DNA of 64,000 nt, taken from the NCBI GenBank assembly GCA_937980205.1, contig CALJKW010000013.1, forward strand, positions 124,001 through 188,000, read 5' to 3'. Position 1 is the stretch's first letter; every line of letters begins with the position of its first letter. Below the pieces are notes generated by a model, which had not been told where the DNA came from, did no database searches, and worked only from the letters and a program-made list of their open reading frames with translations. Shown here piece after piece: positions 30,233-39,742 of the stretch. Source of the stretch: an uncultured Myxococcales bacterium (GTDB lineage Bacteria > Myxococcota > Myxococcia > Myxococcales > Myxococcaceae). The position numbers were made by a program, and so were the translations under genes.

Positions 30233-31099
30233 GCGCTTCGGAAGCGCTGCTCGAGGCGAAGTCGGCCTCCATCATGTTCGGCGGCCTCAAGGCGCTGACG
30301 TCGTTCAACCTGCAGGTGCGCCGCGGCGACTTGAAGGGGCTCATCGGGCCGAACGGCGCGGGCAAGACGACGGCGTTCAACGTGCTGACCGGCGTGTACA
30401 TGCCGACGAGCGGTGACGTGCTGGTCGCCGGCGAGCGCGTGAACGGGCGGCGGCCCTGGGAGATCAACCGCCGCGGCCTCGCGCGCACGTTCCAGAACAT
30501 CCGCCTGTTCAAGTCGCTCAGCGCGCTCGACAACGTGCGCGTCGCGGTGCTGGCGAACACGACGCCGTTCTTCTCGGCCGAGCGCATCGCGAAGCTGCGC
30601 GCCGGGGGCGGCCCCGGCATCGCGCTCGCGCGCATGATGGACGCGGGGAACAACTACCTCGACTGGTGGCGGGCGCTGATGAAGACGCCCGGCTTTCTGC
30701 GCGAGGAGGAAGAGGTCACCAGGCGCGCCGACGAGCTGCTCTCGGTGATGGGGCTCTCGCACCGGCGCGACGAAGAGGCGAAGAACCTGCCGTACGGCGA
30801 GCAGCGCCGGCTGGAGATCGCCCGCGCGCTCGGCACCCGCCCCAAGGTGCTGCTGCTCGACGAGCCCGCCGCCGGCATGAACACGCGCGAGAAGGCGGAC
30901 CTGATGGTGCTGATCCGCGAGCTGCGCGACAAGTTCTCGCTCGGCATCCTCGTCATCGAGCACGACATGAAGCTCGTGATGGGCATCTGCGAGCACATCA
31001 CCGTGCTCGACCACGGTGAGACCATCGCCGCGGGAGATCCGGCGGCGGTGCGCGCGGATCCGAAGGTGATCGAGGCCTACCTCGGAGAGGCGCCGGCGC

Positions 31100-31107
<8 letters not shown>
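30229..31107 (+). CDS. livG: Branched-chain amino acid ABC transporter ATPase LivG
   Basis: 292 residues from GTG at 30229, overlapping the livM stop as GTGA. Walker A is GPNGAGKTT, the ABC signature is the LivG form YGEQRRLEIARAL, Walker B is VLLLDEPAAGMN, and the switch His lies in VIEHDM. The insert between Walker A and signature (ARTFQNIRLF and DWWRALMKTPGFLREE) is typical of the LivG branch. It energises uptake together with LivF and the permease. Confidence 0.93.
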
Positions 31108-31837
<730 letters not shown>

Positions 31838-31840
<3 letters not shown>

Positions 31841-31930
31841 CGAAAAGGGGACAGGCATCATTTCGCGACGAAGCGCTGCGGGCGGTCATACGCCGGCGCT
31901 CGCGAAATGCAGCCTGTCCCCTTTTCGCTA
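31838..31930. repeat. Long inverted repeat joining two convergent stop codons
   Basis: Perfect 19-base arms TAGCGAAAAGGGGACAGGC (31838-31856) and its complement (31912-31930) begin exactly at the livF stop and end at the stop of the convergent PEGA gene. After a two-base mismatch the pairing continues through ATTTCGCGA/TCGCGAAAT, giving 29 of 31 pairs. The loop is GC-rich. Arms containing AAAAGGGGACAGG are known from REP-like palindromic elements in many bacterial genomes. Here it could act as a bidirectional terminator for livMGF and the PEGA gene. Confidence 0.9.
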
Positions 31931-32662
31931 CTGCGAGAACGGGCAGTCGTAGTCGAGGTCCTGCTCTTCGTCCGGCTTGATCTCGACGGTCTGCACCTTG
32001 CCCGGCTTCAGGTTGCCGTTCTCGTCGTAGCAGTCGAAGCGGATCTTGTGCTTGCCGGCCTTCAGCTTCACGCCGAGCTTCGGCGAGGGGCCGACCTTGC
32101 GGCCGTCGACGACGATCTCCGCCGTGTCCGACGCCTTGAGGTTGATGGTGCCCTCTCCCGCGGGAGCCGCCGGAGCAGGCGCCGGCGGCGGCGGCGAGCC
32201 TTCGTCCGACGACGGCTGCGGTGCCGGCTTCGGCTTCGGCTGCGGCGGAGGCAGCGGCGGCGTGTCGTCAGCGACCGCCGGCTTCGGCGTGGCGGCGGGC
32301 TTCGGCTGCGGCGCGGGCGCGGGCTCCTTCGCGGTGGCCACCGTCTTCGGCGGGTCGGGCTGCTTCGCGGGCGCGGCGACGTCGGTCTTCGCAGGCTCCG
32401 GCGCCTTCGCGGCGACGGGCTCGGGCGCCTTCTCGGGCTCGGCCGGCTTCGCGGGCTCCGGTGCCTTGGCCGGCTCGGCGGCCTTGGGCGGCTCGGCGAC
32501 GGCGATCGCGGGGCCTCCCTGCAGCTGCGGCAGCGGCCGCATCGCGACCTTGGGAACCGTCAGCGGCTTCACCTCTGCGCTCAGCGTGCCCGCCGACTGA
32601 AGGCCCATGGCCCACGCGCCGAGCGCGCCCAACGTGAAGAGTCCAACCAGCGCCCACTTCAT
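31928..32662 (-). CDS. Membrane-anchored PEGA-like protein with Pro/Ala/Lys linker
   Basis: 244 residues. One N-terminal membrane helix (WALVGLFTLGALGAWAMGL) is followed by about 120 residues of low-complexity Pro/Ala/Glu/Lys sequence (AEPAKAPEPAKPAEPEKAPEP) and a C-terminal beta domain resembling PEGA (TAEIVVDGRKVGPSPKLGVKLKAGKHKIRFDC). The linker resembles TonB-type spacers and could let the C-terminal domain reach across the periplasm. No partner gene is adjacent. Its stop codon lies in the inverted repeat shared with livF. Confidence 0.7.
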   Translation of the reverse strand: MKWALVGLFTLGALGAWAMGLQSAGTLSAEVKPLTVPKVAMRPLPQLQGGPAIAVAEPPKAAEPAKAPEPAKPAEPEKAPEPVAAKAPEPAKTDVAAPAKQPDPPKTVATAKEPAPAPQPKPAATPKPAVADDTPPLPPPQPKPKPAPQPSSDEGSPPPPAPAPAAPAGEGTINLKASDTAEIVVDGRKVGPSPKLGVKLKAGKHKIRFDCYDENGNLKPGKVQTVEIKPDEEQDLDYDCPFSQ

Positions 32663-32753
32663 GCTCGACCTCCGACCACGAGACGTTACCGCGCGCGCGA
32701 CGGTTCCAAAAACTCTTCACTTCGTGAACGCGTGGCGTTAACCGGTCAGCCCC

Positions 32754-32999
32754 ATGAGCACGGAAGCCGAGCTGAAGGCGGAGCTGGAGCGTCTCAAAGC
32801 CGAGAACGAAGCCCTCAAGTCCCGCGGCTCTCGCGGCGTGACGATGAAGGTCAGCGAGAAGGGCGCCGTGTCGGTGTACGGCATGGGCCGCTTCCCGGTC
32901 ACGCTGTACCAGGAGCAGTGGCTCAAGCTCCTCGACATGGCGGAAGACATTCGCACGTTCATCAAAGAGAACGAGTCGAAGCTGAAGAAGAAGGAATAG
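32754..32999 (+). CDS. Small conserved coiled-coil protein
   Basis: 81 residues from the ATG at 32754. The N-terminal third is a heptad-like coiled coil (AELKAELERLKAENEALKS), followed by a compact part with KVSEKGAVSVYGMGRFPVTLYQEQW and a charged helix (IRTFIKENESKLKKKE). Proteins of this size with the GRFPVTLYxEQW motif recur in several phyla, from memory; their role is unknown. The gene stands alone, divergent from the PEGA gene. Confidence 0.7.
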   Translation: MSTEAELKAELERLKAENEALKSRGSRGVTMKVSEKGAVSVYGMGRFPVTLYQEQWLKLLDMAEDIRTFIKENESKLKKKE

Positions 33000-33033
33000 C
33001 CGCCGCGCGGTGAAGATCGGGCGCGCGGTCACG

Positions 33034-33039
33034 TAGACT
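33034..33039 (+). promoter_or_regulatory. Candidate -10 box of the ELW-repeat gene
   Basis: TAGACT ends nine bases before the ATG at 33049. With the usual six to eight bases from the -10 box to the first transcribed base, the mRNA would begin at or next to the start codon. No Shine-Dalgarno is visible. Similar spacing is seen at 41235 (TACAAT), 52856 (TAGACT) and 62561 (TACACT). Confidence 0.35.
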
Positions 33040-33048
33040 CGCGTACCC

Positions 33049-36000
33049 ATGTCCCTGCGCCTCGTGGGTTTGCTGTGCGTGCTGCTCGCCGCCTGCGAAG
33101 CGCCGGGCGAGCGGTCTTTCTCCTCCTCGACGGAGCGACAGCAGCAAGCGCTCGGCAGTGCCGTACGACTCGCCGACATCAACACGTCGAGCACCTCTCC
33201 CGCCTCGGCGCCTCGCCAGTTCACGGCGGTCGGCAGCTCGACGCTGTTCTTCGCCTCGTCGCCATCGCAGGGCATCGAGCTGTGGACGACCGACGGGACG
33301 CCTGCGGGTACGCGGCTGCTGCGAGACATCTACCCGGGCGCCTCCTCCAGCTGGGGCACCGAGACGGAGCCGGTCGTGCTGGGCAGCGCGATGTACTTCG
33401 CTGCCAGTGAGCCCACCGCGGGCACCGAGCTGTGGAAGAGCGATGGCACCGCGAGCGGCACCCGGCGGATCGCCGACGTCGTTCCCGGTCCGAACTCCGG
33501 GTTCCTCGTCGGTCCGGTGGTCGTCGGGGGCTCGCTGCTGTTCTTCGGCCGCGCCACGTTCAGCACGGGCATCTACGTCACCGACCCCGTGACCGAGACG
33601 ACCACGCTCGTCGCGACGCTCGCGCCACTCACCTGCGGCGTGCAGCCGTCAGCCGTCTTCTCCGACGGCACGCGCGCCTACTTCGCCTGCGGAGGTGAGC
33701 CGTGGGTGACCGACGGCACCGCGGCGGGCACGCACCTGCTGGTCGACATCGTCCCGGGCAACGGCTCGTCGAACCCTTCGCCGTTCTGCGCGCTCGGAGG
33801 CTTCGTCTACTTCCTCGCCTCCGATTCGACGCGCCAGCTCTGGCGAACCGATGGCACCTCCGCCGGAACGCAGCTGGTCCACAGCTTCGTCAACGTCAAC
33901 CCGATCGCGATGACGGCGTCCGACACGCTGCTCTACCTGACCACGTTTCAGAACGAGCTCTGGGTGAGCGATGGCACCTCGGCGGGGACGCGCGCCGTCG
34001 CGAGCGCGGTCGACCGCAATCGCCCCGGGGCCGCGCTCGCCAACAGCCGCTTCGTCTTCTCCGGCCCCGGCGGGGATGCGTGGGTGAGCGATGGCACCGA
34101 CGCGGGCACGTGGCCGCTGCTCGATCTTCCGAGCTCGGCGCCCGCCCTCTCGTTCACGACCATCGGAAGTCGCGTCTGGTTTGCGGCCGGCGGGCAGCCG
34201 TTCCGCACCGACGGCTACGACGGAGGCACGGCGCAGGTCGCCGCCATCGGCTCCTCAGGGAACACGCTCTCCGAGTTCGCATTGGGCGCCGGCGGCCTCA
34301 CGTACTTCGGCGCGAACCCGCCCACGTCCGCCGGCGCGGAGCCCTGGGTGAGCGACGGCACCGACGCCGGCACGCGCCTGTTGGGAGATCTCTTCCCGCC
34401 ATCGAGCGGCTCAGCGCCGCTGACCGAGCGCGCGGTGCTGGGCAACTGGTTGCTGTTCCGCGCAGACCGGCCTTCGCTCGGCGCAGAGGTGTGGCGTACC
34501 GACGGAACGCCGGCAGGCACCCAGCCGCTGCAGGATCTCGAGCCCGGAACCGCCGGCAGCAACCCGCGCGAGTTCGCCGTCGCGCAGGGCAAGGTGTACC
34601 TGCGCGCGAGCACGGCGGCGACCGGAGACGAGCTCTGGCGCACCGACGGCACCGACGCCGGCCTGGAGCTCTTGTCGCTCGTCGCGGGGACCGGGTCGCC
34701 CCAGCTCGGCGAGACCGCCGGCACCGAGCTCGGCTTCTTCGCGACCGTGCGCACCGCCACCGGCTGGGGCGTGGTGGCGTGGACCTCTCCGGACGCCGGC
34801 GCCGTCCTGGTGCGCTCGTTCCCGCTGCCGACGGCTCCTGCGCGCTCGCCGGGCCTGTACACGGCGATCGGCGACACCGTGTACTTCTACGCGTGGACCA
34901 GCGGGAGCAGCGGTGAGGTGTGGCGCACCGACGGCACGCCGGCGAACACGGCGCAGGTCACCAGCCTCGCGACGGTCGACGGCAACCAGCTGTACAGCTT
35001 CACGGCCTTTCAGGGCCGCCTGTACTTCGCCTCCAACCTCGCGCGCCTGATGCGGCTCGAGTGCAGCGGCGCGGTGACGACCATCACTCCGAACAACCAG
35101 GCGAGCCGGCTGCTGCCGGTGGGGAACACGCTGTACTTCGCGGGCGTCTCCGGCACCGAGGTCGAGCTGTGGAAGTACGACGGCGTCAATGCGCCCCAGC
35201 AGGTGATCGACCTGTTCGCGGGCTCCGAGAGCGGGAATCCGACCGGACTGATGCCGTGGAACGACCGCGTCGTCTTCTTCAGCGACGACGGCGCTGGCCG
35301 GCGCCTCTACGTGAGCGACGGCACCGCGGCGGGGACTCGGCCTGCGACGACGCTCATCATCAACCCGTCGACCGTGAGCGTTCCGGACGACGTCGTCACC
35401 GTGCCCGGCGGCGAGCTCTACGTCGCGGGCTGGACGGAGGACGCCGGCATGGAGCTCTGGGAGATTTCGCGCGACGGCGGCCACTCGGTCATCGACCTCG
35501 TGCCCGGCCCGATGGGCTCGTCTCCCGACAACTTCGCCGTGCTCGGCAGTCGTCTCGTCTTCGCGGCGAACGACGGCACCGGCACCGAGCCGTGGGTGGT
35601 CGACGTTGCGGGTGGTGGCTCTGGAGCCGGCGGCAGCGGTGGCAGCGCGCCCTGCACCTGGCCGTTCGCCGATGCCGGCATGGGTGGCGGCGCCGGCGGT
35701 GGAGGAGGCGGCAGCGGCGGTGGCTCCGCGGGAGGCAGCGGAGGCAGCGGAGGCGGTGCGGCAGGTGGAGGCGCCGGAGGCGCGGCGGGAGGAAGCGCGG
35801 GCGGCGCTGCCGGAGGAAGCGGAGGCGGTGACGCGGGTGGCGGCGCCGGCGGTGCGGGCGGGAGCGGCGGTGGCGACGCCGGCGGCGCGGGCGGAAGCGC
35901 AGGCGGGTCGGCCGGCGGCGCGGCAGGTGGAAGCGCGGGTGGCGCCGCGGGCGGAGGAGCCGGCGGAGCTGCCGGTGGCAGCGGCGGCGGCGGCGGCAGC

Positions 36001-36111
36001 GATCAGCTGGTCGGCGGCTGCGGCTGCGGCGCTTCGTCCGGGGAAGGCCTCCTCGGCCTGCTCCTGCTCGCGCTGGTGCGGCGCAGGCCGCGCCGGTTCA
36101 CCGACTGGTGA
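33049..36111 (+). CDS. ELWxxDGT-repeat surface protein with MYXO-CTERM-like tail
   Basis: 1020 residues. Signal peptide with lipobox (LLCVLLAACEAP). Residues 40-850 hold many copies of the ELWxxDGTxxGT repeat (ELWTTDGTPAGT, ELWKSDGTASGT, EVWRTDGTPAGT), a beta-propeller-like module of secreted bacterial proteins. A 130-residue Gly/Ala/Ser linker (about 855-985) follows, encoded by GGC/GGT-rich DNA. The C-terminus has the MYXO-CTERM layout: CGCG motif, hydrophobic stretch (LLGLLLLALV) and Arg-rich tail (RRRPRR), a signal for processing and surface attachment in myxobacteria. Both an N-terminal lipobox and this tail are present, which is unusual. The last 14 bases overlap the convergent cysK. 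Confidence 0.9.
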   Translation: MSLRLVGLLCVLLAACEAPGERSFSSSTERQQQALGSAVRLADINTSSTSPASAPRQFTAVGSSTLFFASSPSQGIELWTTDGTPAGTRLLRDIYPGASSSWGTETEPVVLGSAMYFAASEPTAGTELWKSDGTASGTRRIADVVPGPNSGFLVGPVVVGGSLLFFGRATFSTGIYVTDPVTETTTLVATLAPLTCGVQPSAVFSDGTRAYFACGGEPWVTDGTAAGTHLLVDIVPGNGSSNPSPFCALGGFVYFLASDSTRQLWRTDGTSAGTQLVHSFVNVNPIAMTASDTLLYLTTFQNELWVSDGTSAGTRAVASAVDRNRPGAALANSRFVFSGPGGDAWVSDGTDAGTWPLLDLPSSAPALSFTTIGSRVWFAAGGQPFRTDGYDGGTAQVAAIGSSGNTLSEFALGAGGLTYFGANPPTSAGAEPWVSDGTDAGTRLLGDLFPPSSGSAPLTERAVLGNWLLFRADRPSLGAEVWRTDGTPAGTQPLQDLEPGTAGSNPREFAVAQGKVYLRASTAATGDELWRTDGTDAGLELLSLVAGTGSPQLGETAGTELGFFATVRTATGWGVVAWTSPDAGAVLVRSFPLPTAPARSPGLYTAIGDTVYFYAWTSGSSGEVWRTDGTPANTAQVTSLATVDGNQLYSFTAFQGRLYFASNLARLMRLECSGAVTTITPNNQASRLLPVGNTLYFAGVSGTEVELWKYDGVNAPQQVIDLFAGSESGNPTGLMPWNDRVVFFSDDGAGRRLYVSDGTAAGTRPATTLIINPSTVSVPDDVVTVPGGELYVAGWTEDAGMELWEISRDGGHSVIDLVPGPMGSSPDNFAVLGSRLVFAANDGTGTEPWVVDVAGGGSGAGGSGGSAPCTWPFADAGMGGGAGGGGGGSGGGSAGGSGGSGGGAAGGGAGGAAGGSAGGAAGGSGGGDAGGGAGGAGGSGGGDAGGAGGSAGGSAGGAAGGSAGGAAGGGAGGAAGGSGGGGGSDQLVGGCGCGASSGEGLLGLLLLALVRRRPRRFTDW

Positions 36112-37021
36112 GCTCGCCGACGAGCGGCGTCGTGAGATACCGCTCGCCCGAGTCCGCGAGCAGCACGACGATGAGCTTGTCGGGGTGCCGCGGCGCGAGC
36201 TTCAGCGCCGCGGTGAGCACCGCCCCCGAGGAGATGCCCGCGCCGATGCCCTCGGCCCGCGCGAGCCGCCGCGCGTTCGCGAAGGCGTCGTCTTCGCTCA
36301 CCGTGACGACCTCGTCGATGACCGAGCGATCGAGGATGGGCGGCACGAAGCCCGCGCCGATGCCCTGAATCAGGTGATGCCCGGGCGCGCCGCCGCTCAA
36401 CACGGCGCACTTGTCCGGCTCGACGGCGACGATGCGCACCGACGGCTTCTTCGCCTTCAGCGCCCGGCCGACGCCGGTGATGGTGCCGCCGGTGCCGACG
36501 CCGGCGATGAAGAGATCGACTCGCCCCTCGGTGTCCGTCCACAGCTCTTCGGCGGTGACGCGCCGGTGCACGTCCGCGTTCGCCGGGTTGCTGAACTGGT
36601 CGAGCATCACCGCGCCCGGAGTCGACGCGACCAGCGCCTTCGCCTTGTCGACGGCCGGCTTCATCAGCGTGCCCTCGGTGAGCACGACCTCGGCGCCGAG
36701 GTACTCGAGCAGCGCCCTGCGCTCCTTCGACATGCGCTCGGGCATGGTCAGGACGAGCCGATAGCCCTTCGCGGCTGCGGCGACCGCGAGGCCGATGCCG
36801 GTGTTTCCGCTGGTGGCCTCGACGAGCGTCGCGCCGGGCTTCAGCCTCTCGTCGGCCTCGGCGGCGGAGATCATCGCCGCGGCCACGCGGTCTTTCACCG
36901 ACGCGCTCGGGTTGAACGTCTCGAGCTTCGCGACCAGGCGCACGCCGAGCCCTCTGCCCAGGCGCTTCAGCTCGACGAGCGGCGTGCGGCCGACGGCGCT
37001 GACGACGTCGGGGAAGATCAT
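36098..37021 (-). CDS. cysK: Cysteine synthase (O-acetylserine sulfhydrylase)
   Basis: 307 residues from the ATG at 37021, which overlaps the cysA stop as ATGA. The PLP lysine lies in NPSASVKDRVA, the substrate loop is EATSGNTGIGLA, and the phosphate-binding loop is GVGTGGTITGVGRALK. The length and the end SGERYLTTPL are typical of CysK. It converts O-acetylserine and sulfide to cysteine using PLP, the final step fed by the sulfate transporter encoded in the same operon. Its 3' end overlaps the convergent ELW gene by 14 bases. Confidence 0.95.
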   Translation of the reverse strand: MIFPDVVSAVGRTPLVELKRLGRGLGVRLVAKLETFNPSASVKDRVAAAMISAAEADERLKPGATLVEATSGNTGIGLAVAAAAKGYRLVLTMPERMSKERRALLEYLGAEVVLTEGTLMKPAVDKAKALVASTPGAVMLDQFSNPANADVHRRVTAEELWTDTEGRVDLFIAGVGTGGTITGVGRALKAKKPSVRIVAVEPDKCAVLSGGAPGHHLIQGIGAGFVPPILDRSVIDEVVTVSEDDAFANARRLARAEGIGAGISSGAVLTAALKLAPRHPDKLIVVLLADSGERYLTTPLVGELTSR

Positions 37022-38001
37022 ATTGCGTAGTCTCCCACGAAGAGCTGCGCGGCTCCGACGTCGACGAACACGCGGTCGCCTTCTTTGAGGCCGCGCGCGT
37101 CGAGGTCCGCCTTCGTCATCTCGACCGTCACGAGCTCGTTGCTCGGCAGCTGCAGCTTGAGCTTCACGTACCCACCCACGCGCCGGACTTCGACGATGCG
37201 CCCGAGCGACAGCTCGTCCGCTCCGCTCGGCGGAGCCGTCACTTTCACGTCGTGCGCCCTGACGACCTGCCCGTTCGCGAGCACGTTCGCTCCGCCGATG
37301 AACTCGGCGACGCGCGCGTTGGCCGGCCGGTCGTACAGCTCGTGGGGCGGCCCCGCCTGCGCGACCTTGCCGTCGAAGAGGACGACGACGTGGTCCGAGA
37401 CCTCGAACGCCTCTTCCTGGTCGTGCGTGACGAGCACGGTGGTGACGCTCGTCTTCGCCTGCATCGTGCGCAGCCACTCGCGCAGGTCGACGCGGACGCG
37501 CGCGTCGAGGGCGCCGAACGGCTCGTCGAGCAGCAGGACGCGCGGCCTGACCGCGAGCGCGCGCGCGAAGGCGACGCGCTGGCGCTGGCCCCCGGAGAGC
37601 TGGCCCGGCTTTCGCCCGCCGAGGTCCTTCAGCTGAATGAGCTCGAGCAGCTCGTCGACCCGCGCCGTGACCTGGGCCTTGGGCGTGCCGCGGACGTCGA
37701 GGCCGAACGCGATGTTCTCGCGCACGGTCATGTGATCGAACAGCGCGTACGACTGGAAGACGAGGCCGACGCCGCGGTCCTGCACGCGCACCTGCGCGCA
37801 GTCGGTGCCGTCGATGAGCACGCGGCCGGAGTCGGGCTGCTCGAGGCCGGCGATGGTGCGCAGCAGCGTCGACTTGCCGGCGCCCGACGGGCCGAGCAGC
37901 GCGGTGATGGCGCCGCTGGGACAGGTGAAGGAGACGTCGCTCACCGCCGGCGGGCCGCCCTGCTGGAAGCGGCGCGTGAGCCGCTCGACGTGCACGCTCA
38001 T
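37018..38001 (-). CDS. cysA: Sulfate/thiosulfate ABC transporter ATPase
   Basis: 327 residues. Walker A GPSGAGKST, Q-loop VFQSYALFDHMTVRENI, signature LSGGQRQRVAFARAL, Walker B VLLLDEPFGALD, switch VTHDQEEA. The C-terminal 90 residues form the regulatory beta domain found in CysA (PPHELYDRPANARVAEFIGGANVL). It energises sulfate uptake with CysT and CysW. Start and stop overlap its neighbours by four bases each. Confidence 0.94.
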   Translation of the reverse strand: MSVHVERLTRRFQQGGPPAVSDVSFTCPSGAITALLGPSGAGKSTLLRTIAGLEQPDSGRVLIDGTDCAQVRVQDRGVGLVFQSYALFDHMTVRENIAFGLDVRGTPKAQVTARVDELLELIQLKDLGGRKPGQLSGGQRQRVAFARALAVRPRVLLLDEPFGALDARVRVDLREWLRTMQAKTSVTTVLVTHDQEEAFEVSDHVVVLFDGKVAQAGPPHELYDRPANARVAEFIGGANVLANGQVVRAHDVKVTAPPSGADELSLGRIVEVRRVGGYVKLKLQLPSNELVTVEMTKADLDARGLKEGDRVFVDVGAAQLFVGDYAI

Positions 38002-38840
38002 GCCGTCCTCCACTCGATGAGCTTCTTCACCGCGAGCGTCACGAGCGCGAGCAGCGTGAGCAGCGAGGCCACCGCGAACGCGCTCGTGAACGCGTACTCG
38101 TTGTAGAGGATCTCGACGTGCAGCGGCAGCGTGTTGGTGACGCCGCGGATGTGCCCGGAGACGACGGAGACGGCCCCGAACTCGCCCATCGCGCGCGCGT
38201 TGCAGAGGACGACGCCGTAGAGCAGGCCCCACTTCACGCGCGGCAGCGTCACGCGCCAGAACGTCTGCCAGCCCGAGGCGCCGAGCGTGAGCGCTGCTTC
38301 CTCCTGGTCGTTGCCCTGCGCCTGCATCAGCGGCAGCACCTCTCGGGCGACGAACGGGAAGGTCACGAAGACGGTCGCGATGACGATGCCCGGCGGCGCG
38401 AAGATGATGGACGTGAAGCCGAACGGGCCGTTCTTGCCGAGCAGCATCACGAACATGAGGCCGGCGATGACCGGCGAGACGGAGAACGGGAGATCCACCA
38501 GCGTCAGCAGCAGGCTGCGGCCGGGGAAGCGGAACTTCGCGATGAGCCAGGCCGCGGCGACTCCGACGACGACGTTGAGCGGGACGGCGATGAGCGCGGT
38601 CAGCAGCGTCAGCTTGATGGCCGACCACGACTCGCGCTGCGTGACCGCCTGGAGCCACTTCAGCGGCCCTTCGCCGAAGGCGCTGACGAAGACGGCGAGG
38701 AGCGGGACGAGGAGGAAGAGCGTGAGGAAGGCGAGGGCTGCGGCGATGAGGGTACGCCGGATCCACGCGGGCTCTTGAATCGCGGAAGTGGCGCTCCGCA
38801 CGTTCCCTCCTCCGCTCAGCGTGAACGGCGCCCAGCTCAT
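37998..38840 (-). CDS. cysW: Sulfate ABC transporter permease CysW
   Basis: 280 residues with six membrane segments. The EAA loop that contacts CysA is EEAALTLGASGWQTFWRVTLPRVKWGL. The segment IAKFRFPGRSLLLTLVDLPFSVSPVIAGLMFVMLLG is typical of CysW. The first 15 codons include a 21-base stretch (38811-38831) that also occurs near the start of cysT. Start overlaps the cysT stop as ATGA. Confidence 0.92.
   Translation of the reverse strand: MSWAPFTLSGGGNVRSATSAIQEPAWIRRTLIAAALAFLTLFLLVPLLAVFVSAFGEGPLKWLQAVTQRESWSAIKLTLLTALIAVPLNVVVGVAAAWLIAKFRFPGRSLLLTLVDLPFSVSPVIAGLMFVMLLGKNGPFGFTSIIFAPPGIVIATVFVTFPFVAREVLPLMQAQGNDQEEAALTLGASGWQTFWRVTLPRVKWGLLYGVVLCNARAMGEFGAVSVVSGHIRGVTNTLPLHVEILYNEYAFTSAFAVASLLTLLALVTLAVKKLIEWRTA
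38811..38831 (-). repeat. Short repeat copy inside the cysW start region
   Basis: The 21 bases, with core TCCGCTCAGCGTGAACGG, are identical to 39712-39732 in cysT. They encode part of the unconserved N-terminal tail. See the longer copy in cysT. Confidence 0.6.
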
Positions 38841-39742
38841 GTCCTCACCAGCGTCTTCCTCTGCAGCACGTTGACGACGAGCAGCAGCGAGAACGACGCC
38901 GCCAGCATCACGACCGCGAGCGCCGTCGCGCCGGCGTAGTCGTACTGCTCGAGCCGCGTCACGATCAGCAGCGGGACGATCTCCGTCTTCCCCGGCATGT
39001 TCCCGGAGATGAAGACGATCGACCCGTACTCGCCGAGCGCGCGGGCGAACGCCAGCGTGAACCCGGTCAACAGCGCGGGAAACAGCGCCGGAAAGATGAC
39101 GCGCCGGAACGTCTGCGCCCGCGTGGCGCCCAGCACCGCCGCCGCCTCTTCCACCGACGGGTCGAGCTGCTCGAGCACCGGCTGCACCGTGCGCACCACG
39201 AACGGCAGCCCCACGAACGTCAGCGCGACCGCGACGCCGAGCGACGTGAACGCGATCTGCACGCCGAGCGGCTCGAGCAGCCGGCCGAAGACTCCGTTCT
39301 TCGCGTACAGCGCCGTCAGGGTGAGCCCGGCGACGGCGGTCGGCAGCGCGAACGGCAGGTCGACCAGCGCGTCGATGAGCGACCGGCCGGGGAACCGGTA
39401 CCGCACCAGCACCCACGCGACGAGCAGGCCGAACACCGCGTTCACGAGGGCCGCCGCCAGCGAGGCGCCGAAGCTCAGCCGGTACGCCGCGAGCGCCCGT
39501 GGCTCGGTCACCGATGCCCAGAATTCGGCCGGCGACAGCGTCAACGTCTTCGCGAACAGGCCGGTCAGCGGCAGCACCACGACGAGCGCCAGCGCGACGC
39601 CGGTGATGACGAGCGAGAGCTTGAAGCCGGGCAGCACGAACCGCCGCGGCTGCTGCCGAAAGGCCGGCGCAGCGGCGGCACTGGCGCGCTTCGACTCCGC
39701 GCCTTCGGCGCTCCGCTCAGCGTGAACGGCGCTCACTCTCAT
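38837..39742 (-). CDS. cysT: Sulfate ABC transporter permease CysT
   Basis: 301 residues, also called CysU. It has six membrane segments after a 35-residue hydrophilic tail, with FRFP/YRFPGRSLIDALVDLPFALPTAVAGLTLTALY and the EAA loop EEAAAVLGATRAQTFRRVIFPALFPAL. It pairs with CysW to form the sulfate channel. The hydrophilic N-terminal tail (SAVHAERSAEGAESKRASAAA) is encoded by an inserted-looking palindromic repeat and is probably not part of the conserved fold. Start overlaps the sbp stop as ATGA. Confidence 0.92.
   Translation of the reverse strand: MRVSAVHAERSAEGAESKRASAAAAPAFRQQPRRFVLPGFKLSLVITGVALALVVVLPLTGLFAKTLTLSPAEFWASVTEPRALAAYRLSFGASLAAALVNAVFGLLVAWVLVRYRFPGRSLIDALVDLPFALPTAVAGLTLTALYAKNGVFGRLLEPLGVQIAFTSLGVAVALTFVGLPFVVRTVQPVLEQLDPSVEEAAAVLGATRAQTFRRVIFPALFPALLTGFTLAFARALGEYGSIVFISGNMPGKTEIVPLLIVTRLEQYDYAGATALAVVMLAASFSLLLVVNVLQRKTLVRT
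39686..39732 (-). repeat. Dispersed palindromic repeat inside the cysT start region
   Basis: A 47-base stretch reads GCGCTTCGACTCC, then a small hairpin GCGCC-TTC-GGCGC, then TCCGCTCAGCGTGAACGG. Sequences of the type TTCGACT...CGCTCAGCGTGAACG are a well-known class of short dispersed repeats in bacterial genomes, by my recollection. It lies wholly in the coding region and keeps the frame. Confidence 0.55.

Noticed and set aside
35610..36000. GGC/GGT-rich stretch considered as a mobile or noncoding repeat
   Set aside because: It is in frame and encodes the Gly/Ala/Ser linker just before the MYXO-CTERM-like tail.
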